Position numbers and translations under genes: made by a program. From NCBI GenBank assembly GCA_030019395.1, contig JASEES010000001.1, forward strand, positions 1-64,000: 64,000 nt of DNA. Direction: 5' to 3'. The stretch is from Methanolinea sp. GTDB taxonomy: Archaea; Halobacteriota; Methanomicrobia; Methanomicrobiales; Methanospirillaceae. Shown one piece after another: positions 55,605 to 64,000 of this stretch. Position 1 is the stretch's first letter; every line of letters starts with the position of its first letter. The notes under the pieces were generated by a model. The model worked only from the letters and a program-made list of their open reading frames with translations. It made no database searches and was not told where the DNA came from.

Positions 55605-56222
55605 TCAGCGATCGAAACGCCTCAGGATAACGATTTCGACGGGGATCTCCTTCCGGTCTCTCCTGTGAAAGGAGAATTGCCGCTTCAAAGGGAGGGTTCC
55701 CTGGATAACACCCTCGATCTCTGCCCTCCCCTCGACGAAACCCTTTAGAAAAGAAAGGCTTCCCCTGTTGAAGATACCATAGGTCACGGGGGCAATTACC
55801 AGGGCCGCGTTTACGAAAGGCCTGTCAGCATGGGGATTCTGGGCACCGAATGGCGGGTTCATGACAACCGTATCCATCGGCCCCACGCGGTCGACAAGTC
55901 CCGGATCATTGATATCGCCCTGGATGAAAACGGGGGACACTCCCTTTCTGGCGGCATTCCGGGCTGCAACTGCAATTGCATCGGGATCGATCTCCATACC
56001 CGTAACGGAGGATGCACCGAGGAGTGCAGCACCGATTGCAAGGATCCCGGTACCGCTCCCGAGGTCACACACACGTCTTCCCCCGATATCCCCCCTCATG
56101 TAAGCGTGGTAGAGGAGACGGGCTGCAAGGTCAGGGGGCGTGGTATACTGTTCCCGGTGGGAAGTAGGCTTTTCGAACCCTTCAAGTCCGGAAAGATCCC
56201 TCTCAAGCTGCTTTAGTTTCAT
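55605..56222 (-). CDS. METTL5-family RNA N6-adenine methyltransferase
   Basis: 205 aa: REQYTTPPDLAARLLYHAYM, SAM motif VCDLGSGTGILAIGAALLGA, GMEIDPDAIAVAARNA and the catalytic MNPPFGAQNPHADRPF (NPPF). The eukaryotic member methylates A1832 of 18S rRNA, and an rRNA target is likely here. It follows dph2 by 6 bases. Confidence 0.92.
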   Translation of the reverse strand: MKLKQLERDLSGLEGFEKPTSHREQYTTPPDLAARLLYHAYMRGDIGGRRVCDLGSGTGILAIGAALLGASSVTGMEIDPDAIAVAARNAARKGVSPVFIQGDINDPGLVDRVGPMDTVVMNPPFGAQNPHADRPFVNAALVIAPVTYGIFNRGSLSFLKGFVEGRAEIEGVIQGTLPLKRQFSFHRRDRKEIPVEIVILRRFDR

Positions 56223-56228
56223 TTTGCA

Positions 56229-57170
56229 TCATTGCATCTCGTCGATGGTATACGAGGAGAAATCTGTCTCGCCGGTGAGGATCCGGAATTCCTGCGGGGT
56301 GAGAACAGGGGCGGGGAACCGCGGCTGGTCATCATATGCAAGGCGGGGGCATGCAAAGTTGACGTAGGCAGGAAACCCGAGGTTGAGGAGTTCGCCGGGA
56401 TCGACCTCGCGCATCAGCAGGATTACCGCGTTTGGGCATCCCGATGCCATCTCGCGGGCGAGGGAAAGCCTGTTCTGCCCGGTCTTTGAGCTGACGATGA
56501 ACCCAAAGGCATCAGCGGAACGTGCCTTCTCGATCAGGGCAAACCTCTTTCTTAAGAACCTGTCCTCGTCCACTTCACGGGCTGTCCCCGTGAGCGGATC
56601 CAGCGCAATCACCCTCTTCCCGGTTGCCAGCCGAACTCCGAGCGGGTGAAAAATCCCTGTCCCGACATAAAGAATCTCTTCCACGGAGGGGATGCGTGCC
56701 GCTTCGAATGCACATCCAAGGATCTGTCCCTCGCTGCACCCCCGTGAACCCGGCCGTGTCACGGCCCCGATCCCGCTGTCTGCAAGTACCCTGACCATTG
56801 CAGGGAGGAGATGCACGTGCTGGGCGGTCGTTACAAGGCCTATTGTGGATTTCCTGAAGTGGTGCACTGCCCCTTTGAGGACACCCGGATCAAAATCGAC
56901 TGAAACGGGCTCAAAGATGACTTTGGGGTCGGGATCCCCGAGAGGTGTGTGGCCAAAATGTACCAGGGCATCAACGAGGCGCAGAGCATCGGACGCAAGG
57001 TCACACGCCCCATAGCACGGGTCAGCACTTACAATCACGGAAAAACCCTCTTTTCTCAAAAAAAGAGCGATTTCACGGGCTTTCCGTTTCATTCCCTCGG
57101 GGAACTGGAGCGCAATTGACTGAACGTTCCGCCTTCGGAGTTCACCGGCAAGCTCAGAATATCCGGTCAA
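56229..57170 (-). CDS. dph2: Diphthamide biosynthesis radical enzyme Dph2
   Basis: Uses a 4Fe-4S cluster and SAM to put a 3-amino-3-carboxypropyl group on the aEF2 histidine. 313 aa. Three cluster cysteines: [23 protein letters not shown] and [30 protein letters not shown] and VHFGHTPLG support the family. The start is TTG (57170), overlapping hpt by 17 bases. Confidence 0.95.
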   Translation of the reverse strand: MTGYSELAGELRRRNVQSIALQFPEGMKRKAREIALFLRKEGFSVIVSADPCYGACDLASDALRLVDALVHFGHTPLGDPDPKVIFEPVSVDFDPGVLKGAVHHFRKSTIGLVTTAQHVHLLPAMVRVLADSGIGAVTRPGSRGCSEGQILGCAFEAARIPSVEEILYVGTGIFHPLGVRLATGKRVIALDPLTGTAREVDEDRFLRKRFALIEKARSADAFGFIVSSKTGQNRLSLAREMASGCPNAVILLMREVDPGELLNLGFPAYVNFACPRLAYDDQPRFPAPVLTPQEFRILTGETDFSSYTIDEMQ

Positions 57171-57702
57171 TCACACGCACCCTGTCGGTTACCTCCACGC
57201 TCACCAGCGTCTTGTAACTCCGTCCGATATCGGGTTTTCCCCTTTTAATCACGAAACAGACATCCTTCACCGTGGCGCCTGCCTGGTCCAGGGCCCAGAG
57301 AAGAGCCCTTGTGGTACCTCCCGTGCTGATGACATCATCGACAATAACGACACGGTCCCCTTTCCTGACACCGTTGAGGTAGATCTGGCCTTTCGAGTAT
57401 CCCGTGGCCTGGTGGACGGCAACCTCGCCCGGAAGGCGGTACTCTCTCTTGCGGACGATGTTCACCGGTATGTCTGTCACGAGGGAGAGAGCGATACCGA
57501 TGGGAATCGCCATTGCCTCGGCCGCTATGATTCTGTTCACCCCGTCAAGATCGAGCACCTTGACAAGGGCCGTGCAGACTTCCCGGATAAGGGCCGGGTC
57601 GACTTCCGGGACTCCGTCCGTAATGGGGTGGATGAAATAGTTATACTCGCCCCGCTTCACGATGGGGGCATTTTCAAGGGATGCGATAAGGCGTTCAAGC
57701 AT
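57154..57702 (-). CDS. hpt: Hypoxanthine/guanine phosphoribosyltransferase (archaeal)
   Basis: Purine salvage enzyme. 182 aa: [51 protein letters not shown] and the PRPP loop [14 protein letters not shown]. The ATG at 57702 overlaps the mfnA stop (ATGCTTGA) with GGTGAT just upstream; a GTG at 57711 is the alternative. Confidence 0.93.
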   Translation of the reverse strand: MLERLIASLENAPIVKRGEYNYFIHPITDGVPEVDPALIREVCTALVKVLDLDGVNRIIAAEAMAIPIGIALSLVTDIPVNIVRKREYRLPGEVAVHQATGYSKGQIYLNGVRKGDRVVIVDDVISTGGTTRALLWALDQAGATVKDVCFVIKRGKPDIGRSYKTLVSVEVTDRVRVIDRIF

Positions 57703-58792
57703 GGATATCACCGATGTCTTTTAGGAATGATTCAATGATTCCGGCATGCACGTGCGGCATGCACACGATGCGGAGGTGGCCTTCCCGTGTCCATGAGACC
57801 CTCCAGGGGGCCGGGACATTCGTTTTTGCAAAGGTTGCGACATTCACGTCGGGTGTCACGATACGCGGGATCCCAAAGGCTTCCATCCCATCGATAAGCC
57901 GCCACGTGTTCTTCATGCAGCCGGCCACGATGTCTCTCATGCCCTCCTTCCCGAGGTACTCGAGGACGGCCAGGGCGCCAGCCACCGGTCCCCCCGGTCT
58001 GGTCCCGGATAACGTGAATTCCTGCCTGACGGAGAGGTAGGGGGTGTCGACCGCAAGGGAACTGAAGGCATCCTTTTCCCGGATGAGGAGGACTCCTGCC
58101 GGTATGGTGCTCATCCCCATCTTGTGCGGGTCAACTGCAATGCTGCTGACCCCGGGCAGGGAAAAGTCAAATGGCGGGGCATCATCGAGGAAAGGAAGAA
58201 CCATCCCTCCGAATGCGGCATCGACATGGAGGAAGATGCCGAAATCGGCTGCAATAGAGGAGAGTTCCCGGATTGGATCAACGACTCCGTATTCCGTTGT
58301 GCCGGCAACCCCCACGAGGGCGCACGTGTTGCGGTCGATGAGTTCCGGGACCCTGTCAGTATCCATCCTGAATTCACGGTCGAGTGGCACGGTCCGCATC
58401 TCCAGGTCGAGGATGTCGCATGCTTTCTGGAAAGAGAAATGAACTGATCGGGGGACCACCACGTTGGGCGTCCTTGATCCCGAGAGTCTCTTTGCTATCC
58501 TGAGTGCCTGGATATTCGATTCGGTCCCGCCGGACGTTGCATAGCCGTAGGCCGCAGGCAGGGATAAGAGCGTGCCCAGACGCTCGATGAGGAGCGATTC
58601 AAGCGACGCAGTCCCGGGAAAAAGACCGGGGTCTCCGAGATTTGTCTCGAGGAAAAGGGAATGGGCCCGGGAAGCAACCGGGTGGGGTATGGTGCACATG
58701 GAGCTCAGAATATACTCGTGGCTCACATCTTCCTGTCTCTTTGCGGAAAGGAAGGAAAAAAGGTCGTCGATGGATCGGCCCTTTTCACGCAT
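57695..58792 (-). CDS. mfnA: Tyrosine/aspartate decarboxylase MfnA
   Basis: PLP enzyme that makes tyramine for methanofuran; homologues also make beta-alanine for coenzyme A. 365 aa: [70 protein letters not shown] and the PLP lysine in [15 protein letters not shown]. The ATG at 58792 overlaps the ppsA stop by 8 bases; the upstream open frame lies in ppsA. Confidence 0.94.
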   Translation of the reverse strand: MREKGRSIDDLFSFLSAKRQEDVSHEYILSSMCTIPHPVASRAHSLFLETNLGDPGLFPGTASLESLLIERLGTLLSLPAAYGYATSGGTESNIQALRIAKRLSGSRTPNVVVPRSVHFSFQKACDILDLEMRTVPLDREFRMDTDRVPELIDRNTCALVGVAGTTEYGVVDPIRELSSIAADFGIFLHVDAAFGGMVLPFLDDAPPFDFSLPGVSSIAVDPHKMGMSTIPAGVLLIREKDAFSSLAVDTPYLSVRQEFTLSGTRPGGPVAGALAVLEYLGKEGMRDIVAGCMKNTWRLIDGMEAFGIPRIVTPDVNVATFAKTNVPAPWRVSWTREGHLRIVCMPHVHAGIIESFLKDIGDIHA

Positions 58793-61061
58793 TCCGGGAT
58801 CTCGCGTTCTCCAGGATGATCTGCTGCTCTGTCCTCGCAACGGTCTCACGGATCTTTGCGATGGCATCGATATTTGCAGAGACACTCGTTATACCGTGCT
58901 CGACGAGCCACCTGACCATCGGAGGTTCCGATCCCGCCTGCCCGCATATGGAGATCTCCACGCCATGTTTCCGGCAGCACCTGATCGCGGAATCGATCAG
59001 GGCCAGGACCGCAGGGTGTTTTGGCTCGTACATGCTGGCAACGTTCTGGTTGTTCCGGTCGATGGCAAGAGTATACTGGACAAGGTCGTTCGTGCCGAAG
59101 GATGCAAAACGAATCCCTGCCCTGATGAAATCCTCGATCAGGATGGCGCTGCTCGGGATCTCTATCATGACACCGAGCGTCACCTTATCCACGTCAACCC
59201 CCCATTTCCTCATCATCTCGCGGGCCCGGATAAACTCTGACGGGTGGGATACCATGGGGAACATGATCCCGAGGTTATCGTAACCCTGCTCCCAGAGTCT
59301 CCTGAATGCCTCGACCTGGAGCCTGAACTGGTCAGGGGACTGGAGGTCCCTGCGGATACCGCGCCACCCGAGCATGGGGTTATGCTCGACGGGTTCGTCC
59401 TCTCCCCCGGCCATGTTCCTGAACTCATCGGTAGGTGCGTCCAGAGTCCTGACCCACACGGGCTTGCCGTAAAAAGCATCGAGGACGGTCTTGATACCGT
59501 TGTAGAGTTCCTGGATGAACTCTTCCTCGCGTCCGTTTGCAATGAACCATCCCGGTGTTTTATTCAGACCGAGGATCAGGTGTTCGATCCGGAGCAGACC
59601 GACACCATCGGCACCCGTTGCGGCGGCACGTTCTGCAGCCTCGGGCATCGAGACGTTGACCTTGACGCTCGTTGCAGTGATGATCGGTGCGAACCCGGCG
59701 GACACGACCTTCTCCGGCTTCTCCCTGGGAATATCGACTTCGCCTTCGTATATGAACCCTTTCTCGCCATCGACTGTTACCAGCTGGCCGGGCTTGAGGA
59801 CCTGCGTTGCCGTTTTGGTCCCGACCACTGCCGGGGTCCCGAGTTCCCTGCTCACGATTGCTGCATGGCACGTCATGCCTCCTTCGTCCGTGACGATAGC
59901 GGCAACCCGGCGCATTGCCGGTACCATATCGGGATTCGTCATCCTTGTGACAAGGATGTCACCTTCCTTCACTTTCCCCGCATCCCTGGCGTCGTGAATG
60001 ATGACCACCCTGCCGCTTGCAATTCCCGGCGAGGCACCCTGCCCCTTGAGAATGATTGTCTGGGTGCCCGCCCTGCCTGCGCCTGATTCCTCCCTTTTTC
60101 CCGTCCGAATCGTTGTGATGGGGCGTGACTGGAGGATATAGATGGTATTCCCGACAATGGCCCATTCAACGTCCTGGGGAACACCGTAGTGGTTCTCGGC
60201 TATCTTTCCATATTTTGCAAGTTTTGCAACCTCTTCATCGGAGAGGAGGGGGGCGTCCTGGAGTTCCTTTGGGACTTCCACCGTCTTGGTACCATGATCC
60301 CCGTCAGAGACTATCTGGAACCGCTTGTTTGAAATGAGACGGTCGACCACTTTTCCTGTCCGCATATCAAAAACGTATTTGTCCGGGGAGACAGACCCTG
60401 ATACCACCGATTCTCCAAGACCCCATGAACCCTCGATGATGGAGACATCTTCGCCGGTCACGGGGTGGGATGTGAACATGACCCCTGCCTTTTCGGATCT
60501 GACCAGTTCCTGGACCACAACGGCGATGTTGACACTCCTGTGGTCGAATCCCTGCTTTGCCCTGTAGTAGATGGCCCGGGCTCCATAGAGGGATGCCCAG
60601 CACCGCTGGACTGCATCGATGAGGTTTTTCTCTCCGCTGATATTGAGGTAGGTCTCCTGCTGGCCTGCGAAACTTGCATCAGGAAGGTCTTCGGCTGTCG
60701 CACTGGACCGGACTGCCACAACCATCCTGCCGTTATCCATCTTCCTGTATGCATCACGTATCTTCTGCTTAATGGATGCCGGCATCTTTGCTTTCAGGAC
60801 GGCCTGTTTTGCTTTCTCAGCCGCGTTCTCAAGCTCGGCGCTGTTCTCGACATCCAGTCTCTCGAGCTCGGAAAACAGGGTTTTTTCAAGGCCGGTCTCG
60901 ACCAGGAACTGGCGGAACGCATGGCTCGTGACGACAAAGGCCCGTGGGACAGGAAGCCCGATTGCCGACATTTCACCAAGTGACGCTCCCTTGCCCCCTA
61001 CTGCAGCAATATCTTCTTTCCGGATCTCCTCGAGCCAGAGAATATCAGGCATCTCTCTCAT
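58785..61061 (-). CDS. ppsA: Phosphoenolpyruvate synthase
   Basis: Converts pyruvate, ATP and water to PEP at the start of gluconeogenesis from acetyl-CoA carbon. 758 aa: IAAVGGKGASLGEM and AVRSSATAEDLPDASFAGQQ in the ATP domain, the phospho-His in GGMTCHAAIVSRELGTPAVV, then VGLLRIEHLILG, SFGTNDLVQYTLAIDRN and ISICGQAGSEP. ATG at 61061 preferred; GTG at 61088 and a second ATG at 61052 are alternatives. A TATA-like GTATTAAAC lies about 40 bases upstream. Confidence 0.96.
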   Translation of the reverse strand: MREMPDILWLEEIRKEDIAAVGGKGASLGEMSAIGLPVPRAFVVTSHAFRQFLVETGLEKTLFSELERLDVENSAELENAAEKAKQAVLKAKMPASIKQKIRDAYRKMDNGRMVVAVRSSATAEDLPDASFAGQQETYLNISGEKNLIDAVQRCWASLYGARAIYYRAKQGFDHRSVNIAVVVQELVRSEKAGVMFTSHPVTGEDVSIIEGSWGLGESVVSGSVSPDKYVFDMRTGKVVDRLISNKRFQIVSDGDHGTKTVEVPKELQDAPLLSDEEVAKLAKYGKIAENHYGVPQDVEWAIVGNTIYILQSRPITTIRTGKREESGAGRAGTQTIILKGQGASPGIASGRVVIIHDARDAGKVKEGDILVTRMTNPDMVPAMRRVAAIVTDEGGMTCHAAIVSRELGTPAVVGTKTATQVLKPGQLVTVDGEKGFIYEGEVDIPREKPEKVVSAGFAPIITATSVKVNVSMPEAAERAAATGADGVGLLRIEHLILGLNKTPGWFIANGREEEFIQELYNGIKTVLDAFYGKPVWVRTLDAPTDEFRNMAGGEDEPVEHNPMLGWRGIRRDLQSPDQFRLQVEAFRRLWEQGYDNLGIMFPMVSHPSEFIRAREMMRKWGVDVDKVTLGVMIEIPSSAILIEDFIRAGIRFASFGTNDLVQYTLAIDRNNQNVASMYEPKHPAVLALIDSAIRCCRKHGVEISICGQAGSEPPMVRWLVEHGITSVSANIDAIAKIRETVARTEQQIILENARSRNA

Positions 61062-61200
61062 TCGCGCACCACTATTATTCTGCGTCACTCCCCGTTTAAT
61101 ACATTCTCATTCCACGGCCCGGAAGATTCCAGGATGGCAGAGTGGTCACAAGGAAAGGACAATGTCGGTCCCTCCAGGTCCCCTGTCGATAATAATCCTC

Positions 61201-61209
61201 AATATGTAT
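61201..61209 (+). promoter_or_regulatory. TATA element of serA
   Basis: AATATGTAT is centred about 29 bases before the serA ATG at 61234, consistent with a leaderless mRNA. No ribosome site is visible before that ATG. Confidence 0.4.
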
Positions 61210-61233
61210 CAGGCCTATAGTATCTGGGAATTT

Positions 61234-62838
61234 ATGGCGGATTTTAAAATACTGGTCAGCGATCCCCTTGCAGATGAAGGCCTGGAAATTCTGCGCCGGG
61301 AGTGTTCGGTCGATGTGAAGACCGACCTTACCGAGGATCAGCTCGTGCAGATCATAGGGGATTACGATGCTTTGCTCGTGCGGAGCGGGACAGATGTAAC
61401 CGCAAGGGTTATCGAAGCAGGAAAGAGGCTCCGGTTCATCGGACGTGCAGGTGCCGGTGTTGACAATATTGACATGGAAGCTGCCACGAAGAAAGGCATC
61501 ATCGTGGCAAACGCCCCGGAGGGAAACACCCTCGCAGCCACCGAGCATACCATGGCAATGATGCTCTCCCTTGCCCGGAACATCCCCCAGGCAAATGCAT
61601 CCCTGAAGAAAAAGGAGTGGAAGAGATCAAAGTTCATGGGGGTCGAACTGAATGAGAAGACACTCGGTATCGTGGGACTCGGCAGGATAGGGCGCGAGGT
61701 TGCCAAGAGGGCCCAGGCCATGGGTATGCATATCGTCGGGTACGATCCGTTCATCACGCGGGACCGGGCAGCCCAGATGGGTGTCGAGGCTGTTTCGCTC
61801 GAGGAACTTTTCAAAGCTGCTGACATTATCACGGTGCATACCCCCCTCATCAAGGAGACCCGCCACATGGTGAACGAGAAGACAATCGCCATGATGAAGG
61901 ATGGCGTCAGGATCATCAACTGTGCCCGTGGAGGGATCATCGACGAAAAAGCCCTTTATAACGGACTGAAATCCGGCAAGGTTGCCGGCGCAGCCCTCGA
62001 CGTTTTCGAGGAGGAACCCCCCCTGAACTCCCCCCTCCTTGAACTCGACCAGGTGATTGTGACACCTCACCTTGGAGCGAGCACAATCGAGGCCCAGAAG
62101 AACGTTGCTGTATCGATTGCAAAGCAATGTATCTCGGTCCTGAAGGGGGGTTCTGCAAAATATGTCGTCAATGCTCCCATGATCCCGCCTGAACACGCGG
62201 ATACGATCGAGCCCTTTGCCAGTCTTGCCGAAAAGATGGGGCGTTTCCTGACGCAGCTTGTGTCAGGGAGGATGGAGAAGGTCGAGATAATCTATGGTGG
62301 CGAGCTTGCGACCCTCGGGAACAACACGCGGTTCATCACGCTGATGGCACTCAAGGGGCTCCTCGATCCCATCCTCCAGGTCCCTGTCAATATCGTCAAT
62401 GCGGAGCTGATTGCAAAGGAGAGGGGAATTTCCGTTGCCGAGACCATGACCCGTGACTCCGGCGGTTTCAAGAGTCTTGTCACCATCAGGGTGAAGACCG
62501 ATACGATGGAAGAGACGATGAGTGGAACTGTTTTCATGAAAGGACGGTCGCGCATCGTTTCGATCGGTGGCTACACGATGGACATGATTCCGGAGGGCTA
62601 CGTCATCGTTTCCAGGCACCTCGACAAACCCGGTGTTATAGGCCGCGCTTCCACGATACTTGGGAAAGGGAACGTGAATATTGCAGGGATGCAGGTCGGG
62701 AGAATCAGGCCGGGCGAAGAAGCTATCATGGTTCTCAACGTTGATTCCGAGGTCACTCCCGAGATGATGGAAGAGATTCGCTCGATGCCCGGAATATTCA
62801 CGGCAGTCTTTGCAAAAATATCGGATACTTTAATCTGA
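61234..62838 (+). CDS. serA: D-3-phosphoglycerate dehydrogenase (long form with ACT domain)
   Basis: First step of serine synthesis. 534 aa: MADFKILVSDPLADEGLEIL, GRAGAGVDNIDMEAATKKGI, NAD motif GIVGLGRIGREVAKRAQAMG, catalytic Arg in NCARGGIIDEKAL, Glu in DVFEEEPP and His in TPHLGAST. The C-terminal half has the ASB intervening domain and an ACT domain (IVSRHLDKPGVIGRASTILG, GNVNIAGMQVGRI), so serine feedback is likely. Feeds glyA in this window. Confidence 0.96.
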   Translation: MADFKILVSDPLADEGLEILRRECSVDVKTDLTEDQLVQIIGDYDALLVRSGTDVTARVIEAGKRLRFIGRAGAGVDNIDMEAATKKGIIVANAPEGNTLAATEHTMAMMLSLARNIPQANASLKKKEWKRSKFMGVELNEKTLGIVGLGRIGREVAKRAQAMGMHIVGYDPFITRDRAAQMGVEAVSLEELFKAADIITVHTPLIKETRHMVNEKTIAMMKDGVRIINCARGGIIDEKALYNGLKSGKVAGAALDVFEEEPPLNSPLLELDQVIVTPHLGASTIEAQKNVAVSIAKQCISVLKGGSAKYVVNAPMIPPEHADTIEPFASLAEKMGRFLTQLVSGRMEKVEIIYGGELATLGNNTRFITLMALKGLLDPILQVPVNIVNAELIAKERGISVAETMTRDSGGFKSLVTIRVKTDTMEETMSGTVFMKGRSRIVSIGGYTMDMIPEGYVIVSRHLDKPGVIGRASTILGKGNVNIAGMQVGRIRPGEEAIMVLNVDSEVTPEMMEEIRSMPGIFTAVFAKISDTLI

Positions 62839-62862
62839 AGTGGTTTTGCTCTGTCGCTGACC

Positions 62863-62890
62863 GGATAGGGGGTTTTATCCCTCTTTTTTT
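62863..62890 (+). terminator. Terminator after serA
   Basis: GGATAGGGGGTTTTATCCC forms a small imperfect stem and is followed by CTCTTTTTTT, about 25 bases after the serA stop. The remaining 120 bases to the tRNA hold a TATA (ATTTTATACTG, 62966-62976) for tRNA-Val. Confidence 0.4.
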
Positions 62891-63017
62891 CCGCTGTCAT
62901 TTTCATATCAGTGCTGATTGTTTCGATCCGGTGTGTGAAGGCCAGGCGATACCAGAAAAGAGAACAATTTTATACTGTGTTCACCCACATTTCTCCGCAC
63001 AAATTGACCAATCCTGC

Positions 63018-63091
63018 GGGCTCGTGGTCTAGCTGGTTATGACGTCGCCTTGACATGGCGGAGGTCAGGAGTTCGAATCTCCTCGAGCCCA
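63018..63091 (+). tRNA. tRNA-Val (GAC anticodon)
   Basis: Acceptor strands GGGCTCG and CGAGCCC with discriminator A; anticodon loop TTGACAT gives GAC; T arm AGGAG-TTCGAAT-CTCCT. CCA not encoded. Its own TATA lies about 45 bases upstream. Confidence 0.96.
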
Positions 63092-63229
63092 TTTCCTTTT
63101 GTTTTCTCCATTTGTTTTTGGAAAAATGGATCAATCGATCCATGCCTTTCACGTTTCGAAACCCGAATCCAAACTGCATGGTTTTTTATCCCCTGCCTGA
63201 CCAATTTCATAAAAGGGGGGTCCTGCCGA

Positions 63230-63646
63230 GTGCTCTCTCTTCTCTATGTGGATGACAAGCCCGAGTTCCTGGATCTCGTGAAACTTTTCATGGCAAAGAG
63301 GGGCCGGTTTTCCATCAGTACCTGCCAGTCTGCATCTGAAGCCATCAAAGACCTTTCCATGAACCGGTACGATGTGATAATCTCCGATTACTACATGCCG
63401 GGAATGGATGGCCTTGCATTTCTCCGCACAATCAGGGGAATGGGAGATCAAACTCCTTTCATCATGTGCACGGGTTTTGGGGGTGATTCAGAGGAGAAAG
63501 AGGCCCTCGGTGCAGGTGCCGATTTCTACATCGTGAAGGGCGGGGACTCGGGAATTTTCTTTGATCTCCTCTGCAGGGCTGTTTCCACCGTTATCAGGAA
63601 TAAAGGTGAGAGGATTGGTCCGGATAGTGCCCGGGGACCACAGTGA
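63230..63646 (+). CDS. Stand-alone response regulator receiver protein
   Basis: 138 aa, REC domain only: LSLLYVDDKPEFLDLVKLFM (acidic pair), phospho-acceptor Asp in DVIISDYYMPGMDGLAFLRT, Thr in FIMCTGFG and Lys in FYIVKGGD. There is no output domain, so it must signal through a partner; such single-domain regulators are common in Methanomicrobiales. No kinase gene adjoins it. Start is GTG at 63230, after GGGGGG; the frame is open further upstream into tRNA-Val and is not used there. Confidence 0.88.
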   Translation: MLSLLYVDDKPEFLDLVKLFMAKRGRFSISTCQSASEAIKDLSMNRYDVIISDYYMPGMDGLAFLRTIRGMGDQTPFIMCTGFGGDSEEKEALGAGADFYIVKGGDSGIFFDLLCRAVSTVIRNKGERIGPDSARGPQ

Positions 63647-63663
63647 TATCCAGGTCATGACCC

Positions 63664-64000
63664 ATGTACGATGAATCTGCCCTCCGGAGGTGGATGGGAC
63701 TTGAAATGCGGAAGATTAACGAAGGGGTAGCGGACACACGTGTCTCCCTCCATGCCCTTCTCATGATGGAAAAACCGGTGACCGTCACGAAGGGCGGGCA
63801 GGAGTACCGGTTCGATAAAAGAGTCCTGGAAGACATTGCATCGAGGCTCCCGGTTGTCCTCCAAAAGAAGCTCCGGCTCCCCGTCATATTCTACTACGAC
63901 ATGGAGGTTCCCACCAGTTGTTTCCTTTCGGACAGGGTTGCCTTTGAAGCCCTCCAGGAGATGGGGGAATTGTCCCGTGAAAGGGTGTGGGAAGGGGGGA
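63664..64000 (+). CDS. DUF61 (UPF0216) family protein, cut off by window end
   Basis: 112 codons visible from ATG at 63664, with AGGTCATGACCC just before. The sequence MYDESALRRWMGLEMRKINE, ADTRVSLHALLMMEKPVTVT, YRFDKRVLEDIASRLP and RLPVIFYYDMEVPTSCFLSD follows the archaeal DUF61 pattern, including the closing PVIFYxD and Cys. Function unknown. It starts 17 bases after the response regulator. Confidence 0.85.
   Translation, partial: MYDESALRRWMGLEMRKINEGVADTRVSLHALLMMEKPVTVTKGGQEYRFDKRVLEDIASRLPVVLQKKLRLPVIFYYDMEVPTSCFLSDRVAFEALQEMGELSRERVWEGG

Overview
The window is a contiguous chromosomal segment of a methanogenic euryarchaeon, most likely of the order Methanomicrobiales (Methanoregulaceae-like; the genus cannot be fixed by eye). 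The evidence is archaeal information machinery (aIF1, Rpo3 with an Fe-S domain, Rpo6, Rpo10, L18e, Dph2), methanogen cofactor genes (cofC, cofE, cofG for F420; mfnA for methanofuran), the archaeal isopentenyl-phosphate-kinase version of the mevalonate pathway, and an archaeal 16S-tRNA-Ala-23S / tRNA-Cys-5S locus. Many genes overlap by 4 or 8 bases, and several appear leaderless behind a TATA box about 27 bases upstream.

Layout. 1-3.5 kb: a cut-off ribbon-helix-helix regulator, then cobyric acid synthase and a B12-dependent ribonucleotide reductase diverging from one short TATA-containing spacer. 3.5-5.3 kb: aIF1, then the OapA/ArvA GTPase cluster (GTPase, ArvB/DUF2073, ArvC zinc ribbon), linked in haloarchaea to extracellular vesicle formation. 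5.5-9.4 kb: five consecutive CBS-domain proteins with about 18 CBS domains in total. 9.6-10.7 kb: a deoxyhypusine synthase-like gene. 11.0-25.1 kb: one long co-directional block: tRNA-Ser, S13, S4, S11, Rpo3, L18e, L13, S9, Rpo10, tRNA-Pro, Rpo6, S2, a MEMO1-family protein, then mevalonate kinase, isopentenyl phosphate kinase, IPP isomerase, RNase J, prenyl diphosphate synthase, GluRS and a UbiB-like kinase. 25.1-32.7 kb (mostly minus strand): cofG-purC-purS-purQ-ftr, cofC on the opposite strand, and glyA-folD-DHPS-cofE, joining purine, one-carbon and F420 synthesis. 33.0-37.7 kb: an unrecognised coiled-coil protein, SMC and ScpA. 37.7-43.2 kb: the rRNA locus, with bulge-helix-bulge type processing stems and an elaborate upstream region.

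43.2-46.0 kb is AT-rich and decayed: a RibD/DHFR-family reductase interrupted by an in-frame TAG and a degraded IS1595-type transposase. 46-55.5 kb carries mixed accessory genes: YHS protein, methyltransferase, a predicted lipoprotein serpin, RNB-type ribonuclease, SDR oxidoreductase, DUF72, Na+/Ca2+-type exchanger, CorA and PrsW. 55.6-64 kb returns to core metabolism: ppsA-mfnA-hpt-dph2-METTL5 on the minus strand, serA diverging from ppsA, tRNA-Val, a stand-alone response regulator and a cut-off DUF61 protein.

The least understood parts are the CBS array beside the ArvABC genes, the unknown protein ahead of smc, the amber-interrupted reductase, the serpin, and a 34-codon ORF at the place where many euryarchaea carry enolase. 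All functional statements come from reading motifs and context; no database search was run.
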